NCBI GenBank assembly: GCA_051000715.1
Contig: JBPCOB010000146.1
Location: 1-15,346, forward strand
Reading direction: 5' to 3'
Length of the DNA stretch: 15,346 nucleotides
DNA from: JBPCOB01 sp051000715
GTDB taxonomy: Bacteria > Actinomycetota > Actinomycetes > JALYNC01
The position numbers were made by a program, and so were the translations under genes. A model generated the notes under the pieces. That model was not told the origin of the DNA and did no database searches. It saw only the letters and a list, made by a program, of their open reading frames with translations. Below, piece by piece: positions 1 to 6,308 of the stretch (positions within the stretch are counted from its first letter, which is position 1; the number at the start of each line of letters is the position of its first letter).

Positions 1-95
1 TGGGGGGGATGGCGGTCGCGACGATTGCAAGAACACTCCTGCCCCGCCTTCCTCCGCTCCCACAAACGCCAAGACGACGCGGAGCGATCAGGGGA

Positions 96-109
96 TGCAT
101 CGTGATGCA
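96..109. promoter_or_regulatory. Candidate operator dyad in the aceE leader
   Basis: The sequence TGCATC-gt-GATGCA is a perfect inverted repeat with 6-base arms and a 2-base spacer. It lies 66 bases upstream of the putative -10 of aceE, in the only noncoding stretch ahead of that gene. Short dyads of this size are typical of dimeric regulators, and PDH genes are controlled in many bacteria, but I cannot name the regulator. A 12-base dyad can occur by chance, so confidence is low. Confidence 0.3.
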
Positions 110-174
110 GGCCGCGCAGGCGCTGAAAGCAGGTCATGGCGGTGCCCACCTCACCCGGCAGAAACCCTTGCCCC

Positions 175-183
175 TGCTAGAAT
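175..183 (+). promoter_or_regulatory. Extended -10 promoter element for aceE
   Basis: TGCTAGAAT fits the extended -10 pattern TGnTAnnnT. No good -35 hexamer is visible 16-18 bases upstream, as is usual for extended -10 promoters. The predicted transcription start is near base 190, giving a 5' leader of about 50 bases. The ribosome site is GGCGGAG at 225-231, nine bases ahead of the ATG at 241. Confidence 0.45.
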
Positions 184-240
184 CGATCCCCAAACCAACG
201 ACCCAAGCGCGGCCAGTGGGCCGCGGCGGAGCATTCCCCG

Positions 241-2967
241 ATGAACTGGCTCGACGAAGCGCTGCACGACGACCCCGATCCCGCGGAATCGCGCGAGTGG
301 ATCGAATCCATCAAGGCGGTCATCGACGCCGACGGCCCCGAGCGCGCGCACCAGCTGCTGCAGGGCATGGTCGAGTTCACCCGCCGCGCCGGCGCCCAGC
401 TGCCGTTCTCGCCGACCACCGAATACATCAACACCATCCCCGCCGGGCAGGAGGCCAAGGCCCCGGGCGACCACGCGATGGAGTGGAAGATCCGCTCGAT
501 CATCCGCTGGAACGCGATGGCGATGGTGGTGCGCGCCAACCGCAAGCCCGGGGACTTGGGCGGCCACATCGCCAGCTTCGCCTCCGGCGCCACCCTCTAC
601 GACGTCGGCTTCAACCACTTCTGGCGCGCGCCCTCGGACGACCATCCCGGCGACCTGCTCTACATCCAGGGCCACAGCTCGCCCGGCATCTACGCCCGCT
701 CCTACCTCGAGGGCCGCATCACCGAGGACCAGCTCGACCACTTCCGCATGGAAGTCGACGGTCGCGGCCTGAGCTCCTACCCGCACCCGTGGCTGATGCC
801 CGAGTACTGGCAGACGCCCACCGTCTCCATGGGCCTGGGCCCGATCGCCGCCATCTACCAGGCGCGCAACTGGAAGTACCTTGAAGGCCGCGGGCTGATG
901 CCCAAGACCGACCGCAAGGTCTGGTGCTTCGTCGGCGACGGCGAGACCGACGAGCCCGAGTCGCTCGGCGCGATTTCCGTCGCCGGCCGCGAAGGTCTCG
1001 ACAATCTTGTCTTCGTCGTCAACTGCAACCTGCAGCGGCTCGACGGCCCGGTGCGCGGCAACGGCAAGATCATGCAGGAGCTGGAGAGCTACTTCCGGGG
1101 GGCCGGTTGGAACGTGATCAAGGTGGTCTGGGGCCGCGAGTGGGACGAGCTGCTGGCCCGTGACCGCGACGGCGTACTCGTCAACGCCATGAACACCACG
1201 CCCGACGGTCAGTTCCAGACCTACTCGGTCGGCGACGGGGCGTTCATCCGGGACGACTTCTTCGGCCCGGACCCCCGACTGGGCAGGCTGGTCGGACACC
1301 TCTCCGACGAGCAGCTCACCCGCCTGTCCCGCGGGGGGCACGACTACCGCAAGGTGTACGCCGCCTTCAAGGCCGCCCGCGAGCACACCGGCCAGCCGAC
1401 GGTGATCCTGGCTCAGACCATCAAGGGCTGGACGCTCGGCCCGGACTTCGAGGCCCGCAACGCAACTCACCAGATGAAGAAGCTGACCAAGGCCGAGCTC
1501 AAGACCTTCCGCGACCGGCTCTATCTCGAGATCCCCGACTCAGAGCTCGAGGGCGACCTGCCGCCGTACTACCACCCCGGCCCGAACTCGGACGAGATCC
1601 AGTACATGCTCGAGCGGCGCTCGGCGCTAGGCGGATTCCTGCCCAAGCGGGTGGTACGTGCCAAGCCACTGCCGCAGCCCGAGGACAAGACCTACGCCCA
1701 GCTGCGCAAGGGCTCGGGCAACCAAGAGGTCGCGACCACGATGGCCTTCGTCAGGTTGCTCAAGGACCTGATGAGAGACAAGCGGCTGGCCCCCCGCTTC
1801 GTCCCGATCATCCCGGACGAGGCGCGCACCTTCGGAATGGACTCGTTCTTCCCGACGGCGAAGATCTACTCACCGCACGGCCAGCAGTACGACCCGGTAG
1901 ACCGGGAGCTGCTGCTGTCTTACCGCGAGTCCAAGACCGGCCAGATCCTGCACGAGGGCATCAGCGAGGCCGGCTCGATGGCCTCCACGATCGCCGCCGG
2001 GACGTCGTACGCCACCCATGGCGAGCACATGATCCCGATCTTCATCTTCTACTCGATGTTCGGGTTCCAGCGGATTGCCGACCAGATCTGGGCCTTCGCC
2101 GACCAGCTCGGCCGCGGCTTCCTGCTCGGCGCCACCGCCGGTCGCACCACGTTGAACGGCGAGGGGCTGCAGCACGAGGACGGCCACTCGTTGCTGCTCG
2201 CCTCGACCAACCCGGCCTGCGTCGCCTACGACGCGGCCTGGGCCTACGAGCTCACCTACATCGTTGCCGACGCGCTGCGCCGGATGTATGGCGAGAACAG
2301 CGAGAACATCTTCTACTACCTGACGATCTACAACGAGCCGAAGAGGCAGCCACCGGAGCCGCAGGTCGACAACCTCGAGGAAGGCATCCTGCGCGGGCTC
2401 TACCGGTACGCCGAGGCACCGGCGGCGCACAACGGCGACGGCGAGCAGCCGCGGGCCCAGATCCTGGCCTCCGGCACCTCGATGCACTGGGCGATCGGCG
2501 CCCAGCAGATGCTCGCCGACGACTGGGGGGTGGCCGCCGACGTGTGGTCGGCGACGTCGTGGACCGAGCTCCGGCGCGACGCGGTCTCCTGCGACGAGTG
2601 GAATTTGTTGCATCCCGACGAGACTCCCCGGACGCCGTACGTGAGTCGGGTCCTGGACGGCGCCCGCGGGCCGGTCGTCGCTGTCAGCGACTGGATGCGC
2701 GCCGTGCCCGACTCGATCTCGCGCTGGGTACCGGGCGAGTACTCCTCACTGGGCACCGACGGCTTCGGCCGGTCTGACACCCGGCCGGCGCTACGGCGCC
2801 ACTACCACGTGGATGCGCCGTCGATCGTGCTCGCGGTCCTTACCGAGCTGGCGGCACGCGGCGAGGTGAAGCATGAGGTGCTCGCCGAGGCGATCGAGAA
2901 GTACTCGCTGCTGGACGAGCGAGCGGTGCCGACCGAGACGGTCGACCCAGCCGAGCAGCAGGGCTGA
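241..2967 (+). CDS. aceE: Pyruvate dehydrogenase E1 component (homodimeric type)
   Basis: This is the thiamine-diphosphate-dependent E1 of the pyruvate dehydrogenase complex. It decarboxylates pyruvate and passes the acetyl group to the lipoyl domain of E2. The 908 residues match the single-chain AceE family (E. coli about 887) rather than the split alpha/beta form. The N-terminal third has the family segment QGHSSPGIYARSYLEGR (residues 143-159). The ThDP/Mg motif starts at GDGETDEPE (232-240) and ends in NCNLQRLDGPVRGNGK (261-276). The central and C-terminal regions carry family blocks such as LNGEGLQHEDGHS and EPGxxY-like segments. The ATG at 241 has an SD (GGCGGAG) and matches the start of actinobacterial homologues. 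E2 and E3 are not in the window. The acetyl-CoA it makes feeds the fab operon downstream, although the two are separated by three unrelated genes. Its last 128 bases are overlapped antisense by the next gene. Confidence 0.97.
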   Translation: MNWLDEALHDDPDPAESREWIESIKAVIDADGPERAHQLLQGMVEFTRRAGAQLPFSPTTEYINTIPAGQEAKAPGDHAMEWKIRSIIRWNAMAMVVRANRKPGDLGGHIASFASGATLYDVGFNHFWRAPSDDHPGDLLYIQGHSSPGIYARSYLEGRITEDQLDHFRMEVDGRGLSSYPHPWLMPEYWQTPTVSMGLGPIAAIYQARNWKYLEGRGLMPKTDRKVWCFVGDGETDEPESLGAISVAGREGLDNLVFVVNCNLQRLDGPVRGNGKIMQELESYFRGAGWNVIKVVWGREWDELLARDRDGVLVNAMNTTPDGQFQTYSVGDGAFIRDDFFGPDPRLGRLVGHLSDEQLTRLSRGGHDYRKVYAAFKAAREHTGQPTVILAQTIKGWTLGPDFEARNATHQMKKLTKAELKTFRDRLYLEIPDSELEGDLPPYYHPGPNSDEIQYMLERRSALGGFLPKRVVRAKPLPQPEDKTYAQLRKGSGNQEVATTMAFVRLLKDLMRDKRLAPRFVPIIPDEARTFGMDSFFPTAKIYSPHGQQYDPVDRELLLSYRESKTGQILHEGISEAGSMASTIAAGTSYATHGEHMIPIFIFYSMFGFQRIADQIWAFADQLGRGFLLGATAGRTTLNGEGLQHEDGHSLLLASTNPACVAYDAAWAYELTYIVADALRRMYGENSENIFYYLTIYNEPKRQPPEPQVDNLEEGILRGLYRYAEAPAAHNGDGEQPRAQILASGTSMHWAIGAQQMLADDWGVAADVWSATSWTELRRDAVSCDEWNLLHPDETPRTPYVSRVLDGARGPVVAVSDWMRAVPDSISRWVPGEYSSLGTDGFGRSDTRPALRRHYHVDAPSIVLAVLTELAARGEVKHEVLAEAIEKYSLLDERAVPTETVDPAEQQG

Positions 2968-3397
2968 CGGCTGGCCGACGACCGACCCGGATGTATGACC
3001 AGATCCCGGCCGCGGCCATGGCACCGATGCCCACGTAGGTCTGCACGAGGACGCGGAGCGCCTGGTGCGAGAACGACCAGCCGGGTCGCTGCGGGCGGCC
3101 GGCGTCGGAGCGCGAAGCGACCGTCCCGGCGGTGGCGTCGGCTGGGCGCTTCGGCTGGGCGGCGACGGTCGGTCGCGCGGTGACCGCTGGGCCGGCTGCC
3201 CGGAGGGTTGCTGTCCTTGCCGCTGCCTCCGCCGGGGTCATGGCCGGCGCCGTCCGGGGCAGACCCAGGACCGGGGCAGCGAAAAGGACCGACGCCACCA
3301 GGGTCGCGGCCAGCAGCCCGGCCGCCGAGGGGCGGTGTCGGCGCCGGGAGCTCCCACCGCGCTCCGTGTCAACGTCCACCGGAACATCGTCCGTCAC
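2840..3397 (-). CDS. Hypothetical membrane protein, two predicted TM segments
   Basis: I do not recognise a family. The 185-residue reading starts with GTG at 3397, preceded by a weak SD (GGGA, five bases away). Visible parts are a charged N-terminus with a basic stretch (SSRRRHRPS), a hydrophobic segment LLAATLVASVLFAAPVLGL (TM or signal anchor), an Ala/Pro/Thr-rich linker of about 70 residues, and a second hydrophobic segment VLVQTYVGIGAMAAAGIWSY. The tail is rich in Arg, Ser and Pro. Third positions are strongly GC up to about 2968 and lose that bias where the frame enters aceE. This suggests that bases 2968-3397 are the selected coding part and that the last 42 codons are a read-through into the antisense of aceE to the first stop. 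It is divergent from the DUF2795 gene. The bias and paired hydrophobic segments argue for a real gene, but without homologues confidence is moderate. Confidence 0.5.
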   Translation of the reverse strand: MTDDVPVDVDTERGGSSRRRHRPSAAGLLAATLVASVLFAAPVLGLPRTAPAMTPAEAAARTATLRAAGPAVTARPTVAAQPKRPADATAGTVASRSDAGRPQRPGWSFSHQALRVLVQTYVGIGAMAAAGIWSYIRVGRRPAVSPAARLGRPSRSAPLARPAASTSRSPRRAPHASPRRVPPAR

Positions 3398-3438
3398 ACC
3401 AGTCCCATTGGCAACCGCCGACTGCTGATCCCGGGACG

Positions 3439-3458
3439 CGGAGTAGCGCGCGACTCCG
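3439..3458. repeat. Inverted repeat in the divergent region 3398-3524
   Basis: CGGAGT and ACTCCG form perfect 6-base arms around an 8-base spacer. The repeat sits between the divergent starts of the membrane protein (3397) and the DUF2795 gene (3525). A weaker 5-base pair, GGAGC at 3460-3464 with GCTCC at 3477-3481, follows it. Either could be an operator or a leader hairpin. I see no convincing -35/-10 pair in the region. Confidence 0.25.
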
Positions 3459-3524
3459 AGGAGCCGACGTCGTGTCGCTCCGCAGGGACCCGGGTACGCC
3501 GCTCGACGACGCGAGGAGGAGTAC

Positions 3525-3938
3525 ATGGAACGCGGGAGCGACAAGCACGGTCGTCGGCTCGACGAAGCGCTCAAGGGCGAAACCGTTGGCATGATGCGGG
3601 CTGGCCGGGACACTCACGCCGAGGAGTGGAAGTCCGCTGAACCCTCCGGCGAGGACGAACCCGACGTCGACCGGGCTCCGCACGGGACACTCACCGGCGG
3701 AGTGCCGGCCGGCATGACTGCCGACGATGTCGAGGGACGGACCGAGCTGTCGACCTACCTGCACCGCTCGGCCTTCCCGTGCGGTCAGGGCGGGCTGCTG
3801 GAGGACGCGATAGCCAACTCGGCGCCCGAGCGGGTGCTCGAGGAGCTGCGCCGGCTGCCGGACGGCAACCGCGAATACGCCAACGTCAACGAGGTCTGGG
3901 TCGCTCTCGGGCACTCAGTCGAAGGTCACCGCGCCTGA
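3525..3938 (+). CDS. DUF2795 domain protein
   Basis: This is a 137-residue soluble protein of unknown function. Residues 1-67 are polar, acidic and low in hydrophobics, probably disordered. Residues 68-133 match the DUF2795 pattern: a start like GRTELSTYL, then FPCGQGGLLEDA, a predicted helix ending in LRRLPDGNREY, and NVNEVWVALG. The Leu-Pro-Asp/Tyr pattern near the end is the most recognisable part. The start is well supported by a near-perfect SD, AGGAGG at 3514-3519, five bases before ATG. It is probably monocistronic, since the next gene converges on it 28 bases away. DUF2795 proteins are small, common in actinomycetes and have no established biochemical role. The name is a family match made by eye. 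Confidence 0.85.
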   Translation: MERGSDKHGRRLDEALKGETVGMMRAGRDTHAEEWKSAEPSGEDEPDVDRAPHGTLTGGVPAGMTADDVEGRTELSTYLHRSAFPCGQGGLLEDAIANSAPERVLEELRRLPDGNREYANVNEVWVALGHSVEGHRA

Positions 3939-3966
3939 TCACAGGCAAGCCCATCAGCACCTCCCC

Positions 3967-5004
3967 TCAGCCGGCCTTTCCGCCGGTCCAGGCCAGCAGC
4001 GCATCGGGGTCCCAGCTGTTGACGATGCGGTCCACGGGTACGCCGACCGCCGCCGCCCGCTCGCAGCCGTAGGGTTGCCAGTCCAGCTGACCCGGCGCGT
4101 GCGCGTCGGTGTCGATCGCCACCCTGCACCCGGTCTCGATGGCGAGTCGCAGCAGCCGCTTCGGGGGGTCCAGACGCTCCGGCCGGCAGTTGATCTCGAC
4201 GGCCACGTCGAACCGCCGGCAGGCCTCGAACACCAGCTCGGCGTCGAACTCCGACTCCGGCCGGGTCCGGCCGCCGCGGCCCTGCGAGGTGACGTTGCGC
4301 CCGGTGCAGTGGCCGAGAACGTCGGTGTGGGGGTTGGCGATCGCGGTGACCATGCGCCGCGTCATGTCGGCGGCCGGCATCCGCAGCTTTGAGTGCACGC
4401 TGGCCACCACCAGGTCCAGCTCGGCGAGCAGCCCGGGCTCCTGGTCCAGCGTCCCGTCCTCGTTGATGTCGACCTCGATGCCGGTGAGGATCCGGAACGG
4501 CGCCAGGCTCTCGTTCAGCGCCGCCACCACCCGCAGCTGCTCGCGTAGCCGGTCGGGCGAGAGGCCCCGGGCGACCGTGAGCCGCGGCGAATGGTCGGTC
4601 AGCACGATGTAGTCGTGGCCGAGGTCGCGCGCCGCCGCGGCCATCTCCCCGATCGGGCTGCCGCCGTCGGACCAGTCCGAGTGCGTGTGGCAGTCCCCGC
4701 GCAGCGCCGCTCGGAGCTCGGCCCCGTGTTCGGCGACCGGACGGTCGGCCGTCGCCTCTAGCCGAAGAAGGTAGGCGGGCACGTCGCCCGCTACGGCCTC
4801 GGTGATCGCGGTTGCGGTGACCTTGCCGACGTGCGGCAGCTCCTGCAAGGAACCCTCCGCAACCCGGCGGGCCAGCTCCGCCGGGTCCAGGGCCTCGATG
4901 GTGCTGGCGGCTCGCCGGAACGCCTGCACCCGGTACGTCGGTTCGTGCGCCCGCTCGAGCAGGAACGCGATCCGGCGCAGCGCCGCGACGGGGTCCCCGC
5001 TCAT
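3967..5004 (-). CDS. PHP-domain phosphoesterase with PolX-like N-terminus
   Basis: This is a predicted metal-dependent phosphoesterase of the PHP superfamily (345 residues). Residues 1-80 resemble the N-terminal helical and helix-hairpin-helix part of family X DNA polymerases: a helix through LLERAHEPTYRVQAFRRA, then ELPHVGKVTATAI (55-67) as the hairpin. Residues about 101-345 are the PHP fold with its metal ligands: HTHS (106-109), TDHS (136-139), GIEVD (175-179), SVH (202-204), GH (231-232), INCRPERLDPP (271-281) and DTDAH (298-302). The polymerase palm found between these parts in bacterial PolX is absent. The ATG at 5004 is preferred because a TACCGT -10 lies six bases upstream, suggesting leaderless mRNA. 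An in-frame ATG at 5028 is the alternative. It is divergent from fasR with 38 bases between starts. The substrate is unknown; nucleic acid or a phosphate monoester are both possible. Confidence 0.88.
   Translation of the reverse strand: MSGDPVAALRRIAFLLERAHEPTYRVQAFRRAASTIEALDPAELARRVAEGSLQELPHVGKVTATAITEAVAGDVPAYLLRLEATADRPVAEHGAELRAALRGDCHTHSDWSDGGSPIGEMAAAARDLGHDYIVLTDHSPRLTVARGLSPDRLREQLRVVAALNESLAPFRILTGIEVDINEDGTLDQEPGLLAELDLVVASVHSKLRMPAADMTRRMVTAIANPHTDVLGHCTGRNVTSQGRGGRTRPESEFDAELVFEACRRFDVAVEINCRPERLDPPKRLLRLAIETGCRVAIDTDAHAPGQLDWQPYGCERAAAVGVPVDRIVNSWDPDALLAWTGGKAG
3971..3986. terminator. Weak hairpin between convergent DUF2795 and PHP genes
   Basis: CCGGC-ctttcc-GCCGG forms a five-base-pair stem. 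It lies 33 bases past the DUF2795 stop and inside the last codons of the PHP gene. There is no T-tract. It could end transcription from the left, but the stem is short and overlaps coding sequence. Confidence 0.2.
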
Positions 5005-5010
5005 GACGGC

Positions 5011-5016
5011 ACGGTA
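5011..5016 (-). promoter_or_regulatory. Putative -10 for a leaderless PHP transcript
   Basis: On the minus strand TACCGT is followed by six bases and then the ATG at 5004. This fits the TAnnnT-N6-start arrangement of leaderless actinobacterial mRNAs, and no SD is visible. The reading also helps choose the ATG at 5004 over the one at 5028. Confidence 0.4.
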
Positions 5017-5030
5017 GCGGCGGCGCATGG

Positions 5031-5036
5031 CACGCT
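5031..5036 (+). promoter_or_regulatory. Weak putative -10 for a leaderless fasR transcript
   Basis: CACGCT keeps the most conserved -10 bases (A at position 2, T at position 6) and stands six bases before the fasR GTG. No SD is present. The spacing mirrors that of the divergent PHP gene, but the hexamer is a weak match. Confidence 0.22.
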
Positions 5037-5042
5037 GGCCGG

Positions 5043-6230
5043 GTGCCCGCCGCCCGCCGTACGCCGAAGCCACGCGGCGCCGCGACCCTGCGGCGACTAG
5101 AGCGGGCCAGCGGCGCGCTGGCCACCCAGTCGGTCGCCCGGATGGACGAGGAGCTGCCCTGGTTCCGCGTGATGCCGGCCGAGCAACGCTCCTGGGTCGG
5201 CCTGGTGGCGCACGCGGGCATCGCGGCATTCCTGCAGTGGCTGCGGACGCCGCCGGGCGACAGCTCCGAGATCTCCGGTGAGGTCTTCGGCGCCGCACCT
5301 CGGGAGCTGACCCGGGCGATCACGCTGCAGCAGACGGTGGAGCTGGTCCGAGTGACGATCGAGGTGGTGGAGTCGCAGGTGGACCAGCTGGCTGCCCCGG
5401 GAGAGGAGAGCCTGCTCTACGAGGCGGTGCTGCGCTACTCACGGGAGGTCGCCTTCGCCGCGGCCGAGGTCTACGCGCAGGCCGCCGAGGAGCGGGGCGC
5501 TTGGGACGCCCGCCTCGAGGCGCTGGTCGTCGATGCGCTGCTGCGCGGTGAGTCCGACGATGCCCTGCGGTCGCGGGCGTCGGCGCTGGGCTGGGGCTCC
5601 CCGGCGTACGTCTCCGTCCTGGCCGGCGCCCCGGCGACCGGGGATCCGGACGCCGTCCTCGACGGGCTCCGCCGGACCGCCCGCGAGCATGGGCTCGACG
5701 TGCTGTCGGCCGTACACGGCGACCGGCTCATCGTCGTGCTGGGCAGCGCCGAGCCGCCGGAGGTCGCCGTCCAGCCATTGCTCGAGGGTTTCGCGGCCGC
5801 GCCGGTGGTGCTGGGACCGAGCGCAGCCGACCTGACCGGAGCCGCCCACTCCGCCACGGTGGCGCTAGCCGGCCTGCGCGCGGTAGCCGCTCGACCGGAC
5901 GCCCCGCGGCCGGTCCGGGCCGACGACCTGTTACCCGAGCGGGCACTGGCCGGTGACGAGGAGGCCCGGCGAGCTCTGGTGGAGGAGATCTACAACCCAC
6001 TGGCGCAGGCGGGTGGCGCCCTGTTGGAGACCGTTGCGGTCTTCGTGCAGTCAGCGGGATCGCTCGAAGCCACCGCGCGGGCGCTGTTCGTCCACCCCAA
6101 CACCGTCCGCTACCGACTCCGCAAGGCGGCGCTGGTCAGCCATTTCGCCGCCACGGACCCGAGGGACGCGTTCACCCTGCAGGTTGCGATCTTGCTTGGC
6201 CGGCTGGCCGTTGGTCCGGTCCCGTTGTAG
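5043..6230 (+). CDS. fasR: FasR-type PucR-family regulator of fatty-acid synthesis
   Basis: This is a 395-residue transcription regulator. In Streptomyces coelicolor the gene in this position encodes FasR, an activator of the fabD-fabH-acpP-fabF operon, and the same neighbour order is seen here. The C-terminus is a PucR-type helix-turn-helix at about residues 325-388: LLETVAVFVQSAGSLEATA, then FVHPNTVRYRLRK (349-361), then DPRDAFTLQVAILLGRL. Residues about 180-260 look like a degenerate GGDEF-like segment as in CdaR/PucR proteins. The N-terminal block ARMDEELPWFRVM...RSWVGLVAHAGIAAF (32-63) is the FasR-like part. The GTG at 5043 keeps LRRLERASGALATQ, which I believe is conserved; ATG at 5142 would remove it. 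No SD is visible. fabD starts 78 bases after the stop, so co-transcription is possible. Confidence 0.88.
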   Translation: MPAARRTPKPRGAATLRRLERASGALATQSVARMDEELPWFRVMPAEQRSWVGLVAHAGIAAFLQWLRTPPGDSSEISGEVFGAAPRELTRAITLQQTVELVRVTIEVVESQVDQLAAPGEESLLYEAVLRYSREVAFAAAEVYAQAAEERGAWDARLEALVVDALLRGESDDALRSRASALGWGSPAYVSVLAGAPATGDPDAVLDGLRRTAREHGLDVLSAVHGDRLIVVLGSAEPPEVAVQPLLEGFAAAPVVLGPSAADLTGAAHSATVALAGLRAVAARPDAPRPVRADDLLPERALAGDEEARRALVEEIYNPLAQAGGALLETVAVFVQSAGSLEATARALFVHPNTVRYRLRKAALVSHFAATDPRDAFTLQVAILLGRLAVGPVPL

Positions 6231-6241
6231 AAGTGCTACAA
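6225..6241. promoter_or_regulatory. Candidate FasR operator ahead of fabD
   Basis: TTGTAG-aagtg-CTACAA is a perfect inverted repeat with 6-base arms and a 5-base spacer. It includes the fasR stop codon (TAG at 6228-6230) and lies 67 bases before the fabD start. It is AT-rich for this genome, which makes it stand out. FasR is the obvious candidate to bind, giving control of the fab operon. I cannot verify that the sequence matches the published FasR site. TACAAA within the right arm could also be a poor -10. Confidence 0.5.
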
Positions 6242-6250
6242 AGGCGGCGC

Positions 6251-6279
6251 AGCGACTTGGTGAACGTCGCTACGCGACG
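6251..6279 (+). promoter_or_regulatory. Overlapping, mutually exclusive hairpins in the fabD leader
   Basis: Two perfect 6-base stems share one arm. AGCGAC (6251-6256) pairs with GTCGCT (6266-6271) across 9 bases. CGTCGC (6265-6270) pairs with GCGACG (6274-6279) across 3 bases. The shared segment allows only one to form. They could be alternative RNA structures in the fabD leader or three alternating half-sites for a DNA-binding protein. Confidence 0.35.
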
Positions 6280-6308
6280 CGGGCGGCGCTGGCGGGCAGG
6301 CTGAGGAC

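Noticed and set aside
151..1470. Open frame of 439 codons on the minus strand opposite aceE
   Set aside because: It is fully antisense to a confidently assigned gene, shows no domain, and long antisense frames are expected at this GC content.
5005..5298. Long N-terminal extension of the PHP gene to 5298
   Set aside because: The extra 98 codons are Arg/Pro-rich and antisense to fasR; the PolX-like homology begins right after 5004.
3926..5323. 465-codon alternative frame on the minus strand overlapping the PHP gene
   Set aside because: It lacks the PHP metal-ligand motifs, which are all in the other frame, and reads as low-complexity Arg/Gly/Ala.
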